Shown: positions 36,412-52,639 of the stretch, one piece after another
Numbering within the stretch: position 1 is the first letter of the stretch
Layout of the letters: each line of letters starts with the position of its first letter
DNA from: Hymenochaete sp. R1
Lineage: Eukaryota; Basidiomycota; Agaricomycetes; Hymenochaetales; Hymenochaetaceae
Length of the DNA: 64,000 nt
Assembly: GCA_019400425.1 (NCBI GenBank)
Contig: JAFREE010000003.1
Span: forward strand, 186,001 to 250,000
Reading direction: 5' to 3'
The notes under the pieces: model-generated
The model's input: only the letters and a program-made list of their open reading frames with translations
What the model was told of the DNA's origin: nothing
Databases searched by the model: none
Translations under genes and position numbers: made by a program

Positions 36412-37023
36412 CTATTCCGTGCGGATAGCAAATACCACACAAACACACATCAAAGTATCCTGTGTACAGTTCGAATCAGTCAAATTGATCAGATGATGGG
36501 AACCAATAGTGTGGACATGCATTAACAAACACCTCCTGAGCAACTGTGTCTCCTTCCTCCCAGTGGCAAACAAGGTTGGCGCTGCAAATAATTATACAGT
36601 CTATTCCAAGATGGAAACCAGGGGCTAACGAATGCTACTCACTGTCCACCTTGTCCACTATTCTCGTCTATTCGAGTGAGAACGATGTATTTGCTGAAAG
36701 TTCATCAGATCCTGAGAACACAAGAAGAACAGAAATGAATCTCACAATCCCTTTGGTTGGATGTCTGATTAACGGCGTGAGCAACCGTGTTAATCTTGAC
36801 TCGAAATAAACATACTCTTACCTATCATTTGTTCCTTCACCCTCTCTCCAATCTCTTTACACCATTCTTTCAGCCGATCTCGGGACTGAGGAGGTGGAAA
36901 TGTTTGGTTCTGGAGAGTAGTTGAAAGCAATTTCTTCATGTATGCCTTTAGAGTCTCCGTGTCATATTTGGGTCGTGCAGTGTCAGAAGATGAATTATGG
37001 GGGCGACCACCATAGCTCGCCAT
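36412..37023 (-). CDS. Tctex-1 type dynein light chain (DYNLT)
   Basis: Light chain of cytoplasmic dynein that dimerises and links cargo or intermediate chain. Exons 36822-37023, 36746-36764, 36643-36693, 36521-36581 and 36412-36459 give 126 residues, close to the usual 113. Typical strings: LKEWCKEIGERVKEQMI, DIQPKGFKYIVLTRIDENSG, CHWEEGDTVAQEVFVN and the final strand LMCVCVVFAIRT. The second exon is only 19 nt. The last intron (36460-36520) begins with GC (AAT/GCATGT) rather than GT; this junction is required to join FVN to DTLMCVCV as in other family members. The gene is divergent from pex11, 225 bases apart. Confidence 0.9.
36460..36520 (-). other. GC-AG intron of the dynein light chain gene
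   Basis: The donor is GCATGT and the acceptor ACACAG. Protein family conservation across the junction (F-V-N then D-T-L) fixes the donor; no GT in the neighbourhood gives the conserved frame. Confidence 0.7.
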
Positions 37024-37248
37024 CGGTATGTGCGTTTAAGACCGTGCTAGCTGTTGAAGAAAAAGACAAGCATGAAGTAGCAGACGAAGGACGGCCAAAT
37101 GGAACGCCCTGGACGCCTTCGGGCTCTCAGTTGGTTTCTGCAGCACGTGAAGACAACTAGCGCGCGCCTCCATGCGCCTCCTGCGCGTCGTCTGATCTCA
37201 AGCTTGTCCAGCGACCATCCGGCGACAGAATCACTCATTCACCCAAGG
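37024..37248. promoter_or_regulatory. Shared spacer of dynein light chain and PEX11 genes
   Basis: Only 225 bases separate the two divergent start codons, so both leaders and core promoters lie here. No TATA box is visible. There is GC-rich sequence around 37162-37188. Confidence 0.5.
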
Positions 37249-38755
37249 ATGTCATCTGTTTCATTTCCTGGGCACTCTCATCAAAGAACGTCGTCCTCGG
37301 TCCAAGAAGATTTCTTTGGTTCAACTTACAACGCCTCTTCCTCTTTCCAGATGAACCCCCTCTCACCCCATCCACCTCGCACGCCTCGCACATCTATCGT
37401 CTCGCCAACAGAGTCATACGTCTACGGCTCGGAGGTTTACTCTTCTGCACCGCTGGAGCCGGAAGAGAAGCCGGAGAAGCCAACTGAAGTAGAGGAGTAT
37501 GCTGAAGAAGAGGTGGCTGAGGACGTCGAGGAGCAAGTAAGCCAAGCGGCCGTTAAGAGAGTGAAAGTGCCAGAGGTTTGGAGAGAGGTCCTGAAAACAA
37601 GTTCTGGACGAGATAAGGCCTTTGTAAGTCATTCCCGAATCCATTGTTTTGCATGTCTAACATTGTTGCATCCAGAAAATCTTACAGTACACTCTACGCG
37701 TGTATCTTTTGTTCCATAGTACGATAGGCGCTACCAGACTCTTTTCCAAGCGTAGGAAGACTACGTGGGAATCTGAGCTAGTTAAGAGACTGGATACAAC
37801 TGCTTCGAGTCTATCTACAACTAGGTATTTTATAATCATTGACTATGCAATGTTGTGTCTTATGGCCATTCAACAGGAAAGCTCTCATTATGTTCAACTG
37901 GCTTACGCCGTTGACATCCATTCTCGCCAGCCAAGAAGATGAACTGGGCTTTTCCGGTAAAACAAAGGAGAAAGAGGCTCCAAGACCGTTGCTGCATACT
38001 TTTCTCCACGCCTCACCTCCTGCCCTACTGGACCTCGTGAATGGCCTCTCGGACGATATTTTTGCTTTCTCGAAGTCGGTCCTTTGCTCGATTCTGTTAT
38101 TCAAAGGACCTCGCTCACATAATCATGTGTGAAGGCTAGGCTTGATTGGGAAGCGTACCGGCGAGAGAGCGGCCAGATTCTCAGACTGGTGCTGGTTCTT
38201 CGGGACATTGATAGCACTTATCGAATTGGCCTTTGAGCGCAATGTAACCAAAACTAAAATACAGGCCGGTAGGTGGTATTGTCTGCCTTGACTCTAAGTC
38301 CACGGGGAAACATCTAATACATGATCATGCGCAGTGGAGGCCCGACTTTATGCGGACTCTGTGACGAACACCTCTGAAAAGTCCCGTTCGATGGCTTCGA
38401 AGCTTGCGGAGAAAGAGCTGGAGAAGCTACGAAGACAGGACTTCTGGCTTCAGATTCAACGCACAAAGCTGCTACTGGATCTTCTTTTTGTTTGTACGTA
38501 CGCTCATTCCAGTTTTTTCATTAACCGGTGTTTAAGAGATCGATGTATTTCATTCTAGCGTACGAGATCTTCAAGATCAAGCCCATGCAAAAGGTGGTGA
38601 AACCTTTTGCGGGACTTGGCGCTGCTGTTTTGAGGTTTGTCGAAAATGTAGCCTGTGATTCACTTGCAAATATTTACCTTTTCGATTTGTGCAGCACCGC
38701 AAGACTTTTCCACAACCATAGGACGTCTTTGATTTTGAAGGAGACTCGGAAATGA
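37249..38755 (+). CDS. pex11: Peroxisomal membrane biogenesis protein PEX11 family
   Basis: PEX11 proteins bend and elongate the peroxisomal membrane before division. Exons 37249-37623, 37676-37824, 37877-38074, 38135-38268, 38335-38493, 38559-38634 and 38695-38755 give 383 residues. The first 110 residues are Ser/Pro- then Glu-rich. The domain begins with SGRDKAFKILQYTLRVYLLF, continues KALIMFNWLTPLTSI, LLHTFLHASPPALLDLVNGL, KLGLIGKRTGERAARFSDW, QDFWLQIQRTKLLLDLLFV and ends near FAGLGAAVLR. These match fungal PEX11-type proteins and place it in the peroxisome membrane. The start is the first ATG after the spacer that begins the disordered tail; an earlier in-frame ATG at 37099 would overlap the promoter. 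Confidence 0.9.
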
Positions 38756-39530
38756 AAGAGATTTTCGTTTTCAATATTAAGTGCTCAAATATCCAGAGAT
38801 GCTTCGTCCAACCTCAGACCCTTCTAATCTCTGTCCATTCTCCCTTTCCTGATCTACAATATACCTTGAACTCCTTATCTCTGCTTTACCTCTTATCCGT
38901 GCTTCTTGTTGCTTCTTGAATTGATTTCGAACGCGGTTTTCCCTGTCAATACCGAATATGCTACTCACTCACATATATTACTTAATTACACTAGCTTCCC
39001 TCGTCTCTGAAACTTCATGCCGATGTATACCAAAACAGAAAGATCTCATGAACGCCTGGCGCCACCATAGCATCTATCCACAGACTCGAAGCACGAAAAA
39101 AAGTTTGAGCATGAACGCAAAGCTCCGCTCAGATATTCCTCCCAGGAGGCACGTGTGCAACATTCCAACTTCTATCTCCTCGGTCTGACTCTGATTTTGA
39201 CAAAACGCACCCGCACCAATCGCCCTTTAATGAATGTCGGAACACCGAGACACCAATAAGTTAATCTCGCCCAGGAACCGTCTCGTCGCTCGCCCTCTAA
39301 ACCCACTATCCTATACCCGAAAACACCCTTCGCACGAGCGCGTCCCCCTCGTCTATCCGCCACTGAACTCAATCAGAATATGTAAGATCAAAACGCAACT
39401 TGATCATCCTTCAACTCCGATGTGAACGTGGCCAAACGATTTGTTCGCGCAACAGCCATGCGACATTATACCCTATACTCCTGACGCTCCGTCTCCCCTT
39501 TTCCCCGGACCCTTCATAGCATCGGGCTTC
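38756..39530. other. Convergent spacer, no gene seen
   Basis: It separates the 3' ends of pex11 (+) and the small mitochondrial-type gene (-). Only ORFs of 60-76 codons occur and none is supported. Confidence 0.55.
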
Positions 39531-40071
39531 TCACCACAAACGCCACTTGGATCTCGGCGTCACCGACTGTGCGTGCGGGTCTGCAGCGGAGTGTGGCTCC
39601 AGGGTAGAGTTCCTTCGCTGCTGCTGGTGCTGCAACTGCGCGATCTCTGCCTCGAGCTGCGCGATGCGACCCACCGACTCGTCGAGAAACTTTTCGAGCA
39701 CGAGTTTCTCGCGGATGAGTTCGAGGCCCTGAACGGTGATAGTGGATGATTTAATTAACCCGGGGTGCCAGAACGATAAGAAACGACAATGATATGATAT
39801 GAGGTGAGAAGGTGCTTACAAAGTAGACTGCAGAGCCGAGGAGAGCGACGGGGATCATTGCGGGTACTGTGTCCGTATACAATCGTGCATGAGGGGAGCG
39901 CTCCTTTGTATCTTTGGCATGGGTACTATTCTTTGCACTCGTCCCCGAGTTGGAGGTATCAGGACGGACCCCAGACGAACGGAATTGCCGGCTCTGGTAT
40001 CGTTGGCGAGAACCTATTCTCCACGATAGGCTTTTGGGGATTGTTTGTTTTGAGGAGAGCGTCCAGAGCAT
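39531..40071 (-). CDS. Small mitochondrial-type membrane protein with coiled coil
   Basis: Exons 39820-40071 and 39531-39728 join in phase to 149 residues. The N-terminus (about 1-35) is rich in Arg, Ser and Gln with no acidic residues, like a mitochondrial targeting signal. One membrane span follows at about 70-90 (AMIPVALLGSAVYFGLELI), then a heptad-rich helix (about 90-125) with FLDESVGRIAQLEAEIAQL and a Gln run. The architecture suggests an inner-membrane protein with a coiled coil exposed on one side. I do not recognise the family. The 91-base intron has good borders (GTAAGC..TTCAG). Confidence 0.7.
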
Positions 40072-40100
40072 GATGTAACCTGGAAGAGTTCCACGGCTTA

Positions 40101-40124
40101 CAAGTAAGCTTACAAGCTTACTTG
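40101..40124. repeat. Inverted repeat, 10-bp arms, 4-base loop
   Basis: CAAGTAAGCT and AGCTTACTTG flank TACA. It lies about 30 bases upstream of the start codon of the 39531-40071 gene, so it could form a hairpin in its promoter or leader. Confidence 0.8.
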
Positions 40125-41810
40125 CGGTTTGCAGAAAGTCGAAGGTTTGAAGTGACGCAGCAGAAAGTCATGTGGTGACACGGTCATGTGATGAGCTCGC
40201 GTGCACTTTTCCGGATTTTTTTTCGGCGCTACTTTCGCTGACGCTGACAAAATATAATTTTCCCTTTCTTTCCATCTCCATTTCATGAACAAATATCGGA
40301 TCCAGCGAACAAATATCAGGGCGGACTGAGACAAAGACACCTTAGCTTCAATGTACCTACATTTCCTTTTCTCAAGACCTATTTTCCCACTCGTCAGATA
40401 CAATTTTCTTGATACATCACCGGAGTAAACGGAGTCTGATGGATCTTCTGTCTCGTTCATTTCAAACTCAAACCTCCTCCAATCTCTTCCAAAGTAGGTG
40501 GAGGAAAAGATACATTGAAGGTTACACGTTAGACAAAAAACAAGTGCAGCAAGGGCCTCCGTCGGACGCAAAGCGGGGCTAAGGCTCGGAGCAGATCTTC
40601 TCGGTCGGCGCTGCCGCATGGTACTAGGCACTCCGATGAGATCGAGTGAGTCTACTTCTCTGAATAGTCTTAATGACCATGCGTCATGCGGGGACGTAAC
40701 CTCAATGGAGATGATTCTTGAGCGATAGCCTATTAGAGGTTTTGGGATCTACAGCCGAGCGGCTGTATGCGAATCCCGTTCAAGCTTGATGGAGAAGGCG
40801 ATTCTGCAAAAGAAGCTGTTCTCGGGGTTTCGGTCATTCGAGGATATTGGGTTGACCGACAGAATCGATTATTCGTAAAAAGTTGAGTTGCTTTACGTAG
40901 GTAGTCGGCTTTTGCGTGTTGTGACAAGCATCGGCACTTCGGTGACTGCGCCTGCAGCGTCGCGTTCCGGTGAAGTCTCATCTGGGGATCCGACGCACGT
41001 CTGACGAAACAATCGGTGACGATACATGTGCACTTTCTGATCAGCAAAGCCATAACGAAGTAAAGCACGGCGCTTTTCGCCCATTCGTACGACTAGCTGA
41101 GTTGAGGTGTGCTTAGAAGTAATAGTAAACCGACGGGAGAGATTGGCTTACAGATTTCTGCACAGCATTTGTGGGGTCGGCGTCCCGAGGTCGGGGTTTC
41201 GAGTTATTTGCATTCAGATTCCGCTGCTTAGAGCGCGCCACGTAAAACTAAAAGGCAGGGCATTCGTCTGCGCCTCGACGAGACACGTTTACTCGCGTGT
41301 CTCGGAGAAGTGAAGGTTACATAGCATAGCCTGGTCGGACAGAGTAGTCGCAAGCAAGCGGGAATACTTAGTTTGGGCGAAAGACTGGATTGGACACGGA
41401 AGCAAAGGCCTTCCGTCGCCGGCCGTTTCGCGTTTGATCCAAATTGGGGCTGACAATGACGAACGCATGCATGTGGGATCCTTTGCGTAAAGTTAGTCTT
41501 ACTTTGCCAAGGCGTTGTATTACTTGAGAGCGCGGCGAGCCGGTGAAGATGGAGTTCATTTCCAGCTTGTGGGCGTGTGCTACTAGTAAGCTAAGAGTGA
41601 ATGATGGAAAAAAAAGGATGTTGATTGTAAAGTACAATGGTTATCGGCTGTTCCCTTGCAAGGTATATCATGAGACAGATGGCCTTTGCCCACGAAAAAG
41701 AGAGAGGATCTCAGATGAGAAAGAGATAATATTTTGTTTGGATGAGATGAAAGACAGAGTAATAGGATGGTCTCAGTAGTAGAGTAGAAAAGAAAGGACT
41801 ACTAATGGTA

Positions 41811-41831
41811 TTACCATTAGTTCGCCAATCA
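41811..41831. repeat. Inverted repeat, 10-bp arms, 1-base centre
   Basis: ACTAATGGTA, T, TACCATTAGT forms a near-perfect palindrome about 400 bases before the kinase start codon. It could be a site for a dimeric regulator. Confidence 0.8.
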
Positions 41832-42234
41832 CTGAACACTATCAGTGACTAATCTGGCCATTCCTCTTCAATCTTTTCCGTTCTACGCCTCCGTCTCCCT
41901 CCTCTCCTTCTCTCTCATCTCCCCATCCTCTTTATTTCCTCTTTTTCTTTCTATTTACAGGTTTGCCTGCCGTCTTCTTATCCCTTAACGACGCTCGACG
42001 TCCTCGTCATCGCGTCAAAGACGGTAACCATCGACGCTGGCACCGTCTCCTCGTCAACGGCCGACGATTTCGACACCCGTCTGTTGACGGTGGATCGTCC
42101 CCGAAAAATACAATAGCGTCTGCAGGAGTCTTTTCAGTCTTTCTCCCACTCTAGATTTTACCTCTGTTCTTTTCCCTGTTTATTGACACAACGATCTCCG
42201 CCCATCTTCCTTTTCGTCTATATTTGGTTTTCCT

Positions 42235-46744
<4,510 letters not shown>

Positions 46745-47640
46745 CGCATGCTTTCGAGTTTGCTTTCCGCTGTTTCTCCTTGCTTTCTTACTTGACTCTT
46801 TCTTTTTCCGTTGTTTCTAGTGGATCGGAATTTGTTTTCTATCTCGAGTTTATTCCGCAGTTTCCATCTTCTCCTTTCCTTACCTCAGTCTCAGTCTCTT
46901 CGCTCCTTTCATCCCTCTCTCTTCATACGACTTTTGGATAATGCTTTCTTTCCTTTTTTTCATTCATCGATCCGGAATTTCTCCTTTGTCACTTCACGAG
47001 CATACCTCACGGCAACCCCTTTTCATCTGTCTCCGGCCCCTCGTCTCGTCGCACGCTCACTTTCATAGTCACATAGGCACCCCCTCCTCTCCCGCCGCAT
47101 ATCCCACCACTCAAGCGGCATCTCCCACTCGCGGATCCTTCGTTCGTTCCAAGCCCTCGTCCAGCTACCGGCCCCGCTCACTTCATTCAGTACACACTAA
47201 TCACGGCTATAATTATCTCTTACAGACTACGTGCACGGACACCTCGGAGCGGTGTCCACTGTGCTTCGTAGTTATAGACTGTATAGGAACTTCCTTTCGC
47301 GAGAAGAAAAAAAAAATAGGAAAGAATGCAAATAGAGAAAATTCTCGTACCCATTCCATTCGTCTCTAACGTACAATCTTCAGTGTCCGACCGATGTCTT
47401 TTTCTTATTGGCGAATGGGGGGAAAGGTAGTTGAGACGCCTGTTCGAGCCACCGTGGCTTTCTGGGCTTGATCGGCTTCTCCCCTGCGCCCTCGCTTCCC
47501 CCTTCTTTCGTGTCCAGACATGCACGTTTGAGACAAACGTATTCATAGTGCGGATCCAAGCCCACTCTCCTGTCCTTTTCGCCCGGGATAACTCGGCCTT
47601 CTTGCAGAGCTCACTGGAGCTGCTGGGAAGAAAAAAAACT

Positions 47641-47660
47641 AGTTCACCGAACGGTGAACT
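47641..47660. repeat. Inverted repeat, 9-bp arms, 2-base loop
   Basis: AGTTCACCG, AA, CGGTGAACT is a perfect palindrome 900 bases downstream of the kinase stop. Confidence 0.8.
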
Positions 47661-48126
47661 CGAACTCTGGGCCTTGCTTCTCAGATCACTCTCATCTCTC
47701 GAGCGAACGAGAACTCAGGAAGTTCTGTCCGGCTTTCCGCGTACCACCTCCCTTTCCACAAGAAAGAAAAAAAAATAGGTCGCGCCTGAGTAGCCAGCCA
47801 GATGCGATCGGACTCGGACCTCCTAAATCTTGACTCGCTTACCAGTAAGCTTCCTTTTGCATTAATATTCGGAACGTAGCAGCGGCACGGCAGACGGAAG
47901 CAAAAAAAAGAGAGAGAGAAAAAACCCATATAAACCGAAACGAGTCCTCAAACCTTGCCTATAGTACACTATCTTAATATTAATACTCTACTTTTTTATG
48001 TAATATTGATCTTAGGCCGAGACGAAACGCGGGATAGAAAAGCACACCATACCGCTTACCGTACAAACATCACTATTCATTTCTCTCCGGATTAAGTGGT
48101 ACTAGTACTACTAGCGCTATAGCACT

Positions 48127-48159
48127 GATACATGTTACATGTTACACGTAACATGTATC
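48127..48159. repeat. Nested inverted repeats
   Basis: Outer 11-bp arms GATACATGTTA and TAACATGTATC enclose a second perfect pair, CATGTTAC (48138-48145) and GTAACATG (48148-48155). The unit CATGTTA is thus present four times within 33 bases. Confidence 0.8.
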
Positions 48160-49193
48160 GCAACCCACTGGCACCCACTGGCAGTTCATTATCCTGAAAC
48201 ATATCAGGCGACGACCCACGTTCCCTCTGCGCTTGCACTTGCACTTGCTCACGAAAATGAAAATGAAACGAACGGAACGGAGAACGGACATACACATACG
48301 CGCAATGAAAAGAAATAGAGGTTCGCAGACGCTGACGCAGATGCAGAGGCGGGATGGATCGGATCGTTCACGTTGAATGAATGAGAATGGATCCGGAGAT
48401 TGAACAATGGATTGACTATTACTAGCTACTAGCTACTAGTAGAGATTTCGGGTCGGGTCGAGCGGCGCTAGCGATGTTCTGAAACTATGAATCCACCACG
48501 TCGTCTCCGCGGTGTGGATCTCTTTCCGAGTGGGGGGGGGATTGAATTAAGGAGGGAGGGGGGCGAGGAAGGGGATGTCTGAGTCTGAGTCCGAGTCCGT
48601 ACTGTACTGCTCGTGCGGTTAGTGCCAGCGACAGTCCCCATAGTCAATTCATACACGCACATAATCAATGCACCATGAACATTAAACCATCGTACACTCA
48701 AGCTCGTACACCTGCACCCGCATCACAAAAATCAAACCAGGTTTTCAGTTTCAGCGACATAAAGTTTGAGATTTGAGAAGCCGGGTTTCGACGGCGGCGA
48801 AGGAAGGTTGTAAAGTAAAGTGATTAGTGAAGGAAGACCAAGACCAAGGGGATAGAGTTGGGGTTGGGGACGCTTTATGAAGATAAAATTAGAACAGGTG
48901 ATGATAGGGGAAACGTAAGAGTGAAGGGGGCTTGTGAGAGTAAGAGTCAGAATGAAGAAGTAGCTTACTAATGTCCTTCGTTGGGTCGTTCGAGGGCGAG
49001 AGGGGCGTATGCATGGCATGGTAGAGACGGTGACGATGCAGAGCTTACGGAAGGAAGATAGATGGTGGCTTGTGGCTTGGTGGATGGATAGCGGCTGGTC
49101 GAACTGCGTATGCACAGTGATCGCGGACACGACACAGGAGCTGAGAGTGAGAGTAGCCACAGATAGGATACCTACTACCTACTAGAAAATAGC

Positions 49194-49224
49194 CATCATC
49201 ATCATCATCTTCTTCTTCTTCTTC
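49194..49224. repeat. Compound microsatellite (CAT)n(TTC)n
   Basis: About five CAT units run into about five TTC units. A second CAT-rich patch lies at 49287-49312. Confidence 0.85.
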
Positions 49225-50242
49225 TACGGCTCTTGCGTACTATACCACACTACACTTTGCCATCATTTTTTGATCTTGCCGCCATAGATGATGCATCATC
49301 ATCATTATCATCAACAACTTTCAAGCAGTCCGAGGGCTCTTTCTTCCTGGCCTGCTAAAAATAACATAGCTTGAAGACGTGACGAGTGTGCTCTCAGCAG
49401 GGGAAACACTTTGGTTTTACTATTAATATTTGTTTAAAATAATAATAATAAAACTGTCACAGCATACGCACGCACGAGAGCGGTAACAAGAAGTAGAACG
49501 AAAGAAAGATAGAAAGATGACCCAATGGCTTGGCGCGGTCCACCCGGAAAGGTGGGCCCCAATGTAATTTGAAAATTGAGTTTGAGTTGTTGGCGTTGGG
49601 CGTGGACGAAAAACGAAAAGAGAGAGGTAGAGAGGTAGGCCTATCGGCACGTCGGGTCGCGGAATCGGGTCGGGCGTCGGGCAAAAAAAGGCTCAAAGGG
49701 AAGGGACCCCCGGACACTTCACAGATCTTCATCAAAGAAACTAACAATAGAGCAAGTCATCAAACGCGCAACCCACTTCGGCAAAAACGGCAAAAAACGG
49801 CAGAGGGGCTGACTGACGACTGACTGACTAGTCTCTTGGACCTTTTGTGGATGGGTTCTCGGCACTGGGGACTGGGTACTGGAGTACTGGGACTGAGCGG
49901 ACCCTTATCTCGCTTTTCTTTTCGGCAGACAATAAGTGTATGTATAAGTATATCCCGCGTGGCGTACAGCCGCTCAAGCCTCCGCTGAGCTGAGCTAGCA
50001 CTAGCCAACAGATCAGATCACGGACAGACGCACACGAAATAGAAATCAATATGAACGGAGGGAAACAAAAAAAAAACTTTGACAGAACACAATGTTCGCT
50101 CGCGTGGAGACTTCCTTTTGGCGTTGGCGTTGGCGTTCAAGTTGACAGACGAGTCTAAAGCCACGCAATCCACGCAATCCACGCAGACCCGATCCAATCC
50201 AACTCCCCCCACCATCAGCCATCTAAACTTTACTTCGGAGAG

Positions 50243-50270
50243 AGGGTGGAGGGGGAGGGGGAGGGAGGGG
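50243..50270 (+). repeat. G-rich cluster with quadruplex potential
   Basis: Five runs of three to five G are separated by loops of one to four bases, which satisfies the usual quadruplex pattern. It lies 2.4 kb upstream of the HSF-type start. Confidence 0.6.
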
Positions 50271-52639
50271 ACGCTGAACGGTGAATGTCGCGTATAGCGC
50301 GGAAATAAGCTGGTTAATAAACGCAGACGATCTCCGTAATGATATGATGATGATGAAAAGAAAAGAAAAGAGAAAGAGAAAACCGACGACGCATGTGAGA
50401 GGGAGCGGGTAGTAGTAAAGATGGGTGGTTGGGTTCCCCCCCTCCGTTTGGATCTTCCCATGCATACACCTACTTATCGAACGAACCTTAGCTTTCGCTT
50501 TCTCCCCAACCCCCTACCCCCCCATCTCCATTCTTTTCCCACCTACCATGAAAGGAAATCGCGGGACGGGAAAGTACCGGAAGACACTGCCAGTGTGCCA
50601 GCCAGTGTGACCTACCGTAATCTTAATATCGGTCACCCAATTTCGATTTCAATCATAGAAACTCTGTTTCCCTTTCTTTGGGATGATTGCACGCATACGC
50701 ATACACACACGTTCGAATCTGGCAAAGGCCGCGGCGGAAAGAAGGGCGAACGAAAGGGGCATTGATGCTGCCTTTTTTCGGTCTCTGCGAATGTGCATAT
50801 TCTATTATTCATATTCGTGTTCATATGCGTGTGCCAGCAGGGCAGATTTAGAGTGGCCCACCCAGACCCAGAGCCAGTGCTAGCTAGTCAAGCTTTTGTG
50901 GACGCTTCAGGCCGGCTGAGAGCATCATGATGGACATTGCCAGGAGTCCTGCCGGCGGAGTCGGCGGAGGCGGTGGAGGTCGACAACCTTACATTGTCTT
51001 ATTGTCGTGGACATACCCCCAACACGCATATGTCATTAAAAGTGCAATGAGTGTAACTCTCTCGGAATCGGAATCGGAGAAATGATAGAGCGTAGACTCG
51101 CGACGGGAGTGGGGGGTAGTTCAAGTTCGACTGAGGTGAAAGAGGGTAGAGGCAGCGGGACGGGGTCGCGGATGAAGGGTAGGGCAGGACTGGGAGATGA
51201 TTGATTGAAGCCCATTTGTTTGAGGATCTTCGGAGAGAGTGCTCGAGATGTCCATCATGGGAGAACTGAGAACTGAGAACTGAGGACGTAGCTCAATTGC
51301 GCCTGCCGTTCATTTTGTTCATCTTGTCATCTTGCACGCGCATGGCCCAGCTCATAAAGATTCGATTTCTCGGGGATCATGACATGACCACGCCATGATC
51401 GCATTCGTTGGATATGCGAGAGTGAGTACTAGTGGTTCTGATTCCGCGTATACATCTTGTTGGTGGCGTGACAAAGTCGGACATAGAGACGGAGATGGAT
51501 AGAGAAGGGGGAGGGTAGAGATAAAGGTAATCAGAAAGATCAAGAGCATCTCGGCTGAGACGGAAGGGTAAGGAAGTGGAAAGAGGAAGAGGTCGCAAAG
51601 AGGAAAGAAAGCCGCTGGGTAAGGGTGGATGCATCTGATGAACGCGACGGAGGTAAACGTTTACCGTCTCCGTCTGTCGGAAGGAGCATTGTGCGCGCGG
51701 ATTACGAGCGAGCATTGAGAAAAAAAAAGAAAGAGAAAGAGAAAAAAAAGAGGCGGGAAAGGACCAAGGAACGCAGGTAAAGAGTAAGTTAAGGGACGGA
51801 TAGTGCAGAAAGAAGGAGGGGAGGGTTCGAATCGAACGAGAACGAGGCGGGAGGAGGATTTGCGTTGGTGGGGGCGTGTATGTATGGTGGGTGGGGGGGC
51901 TCAAGACTCAGAGTGAGAGGAGTGAGAGTGAGAACAGGAAAAGCTCTTCCTTTCTCCGCCGATCCGCTCTTTAGTCTTGCCGCTTTTTTAATTTTTGTAT
52001 CCCTTTGCCTCTTTAGGAAGGTGACGATAAGCGCGCCGAAAAAAAAGCACAAGTGAAAGTGGACATGGCAAGACGACGGAAGCAGAGGGAGATCCTCGGT
52101 ACCCGAGGTTTGCTGACAACAGTGGACAACGAGCGACAACAACCGTCCAAACAAGAAACAAAAAAAAGGGCGCAAAAGTCAACGCGCGGAGACCTGTCGT
52201 CTTCCTCTCGTCGTCTCGTGTCTCACACAAGCTAAAACCTGTTCGATGGACTAGGGGGGAGGAGGAGACAGAGACAATTGAGAGAGAATACGGAATGGGA
52301 TGGTCGTGGAGGAAGGATGGCAACGACGACGGCGACTGGTTGGCCTATGAGGGCGGGCCATAGCTTACGGAATGCGGGTGCATGCTGATCTGAAAGAGGA
52401 AGGAAGTCTTTTTTTGATATATGTATAATAATGATAATAATAATATAAAAGGAGAATGTAACGAATGAGGAAGGAGAGTCGAAGTAGACGAAGAGCAGCA
52501 TATACATATAATAAAACCCCGTCAGATCTCCAATCTCTCTCACTTCCCCCTCAGAACTTCTTTCCGCCGCTTCTCTCTCAACTCATCCTCCTTCTCTCTC
52601 AAGACTCCCTTCCCTTCCTCGTCGTCGTCTTCTTCCACA

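Larger units (their letters stand above)
40072..42234. other. 2.2-kb spacer, includes kinase gene leader
   Basis: No gene could be supported; the longest ORFs (173 and 111 codons, minus) have no recognisable content. The last 350 bases are CT-rich and end in a TTTACAG that could be a leader-intron acceptor. Two short perfect inverted repeats are listed separately. Confidence 0.5.
46745..52639. other. 5.9-kb gene-free region upstream of the HSF-type gene
   Basis: After the kinase 3' end no coding gene could be supported. Many minus-strand ORFs (up to 175 codons) are low-complexity Ser/Leu/Pro products of purine-rich plus-strand tracts, mainly 48900-52450. The plus strand turns CT-rich at about 52520, just before the HSF-type start. 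The interval contains microsatellites, hairpins, a G9 run at 48532-48540 and a G-rich cluster at 50243-50270. It is probably an extended control region and may carry non-coding transcripts. Confidence 0.5.

Noticed and set aside
51377..52175. Overlapping 128-175-codon minus-strand ORFs
   Set aside because: Low-complexity products of purine-rich plus-strand tracts, with competing frames open over the same DNA.
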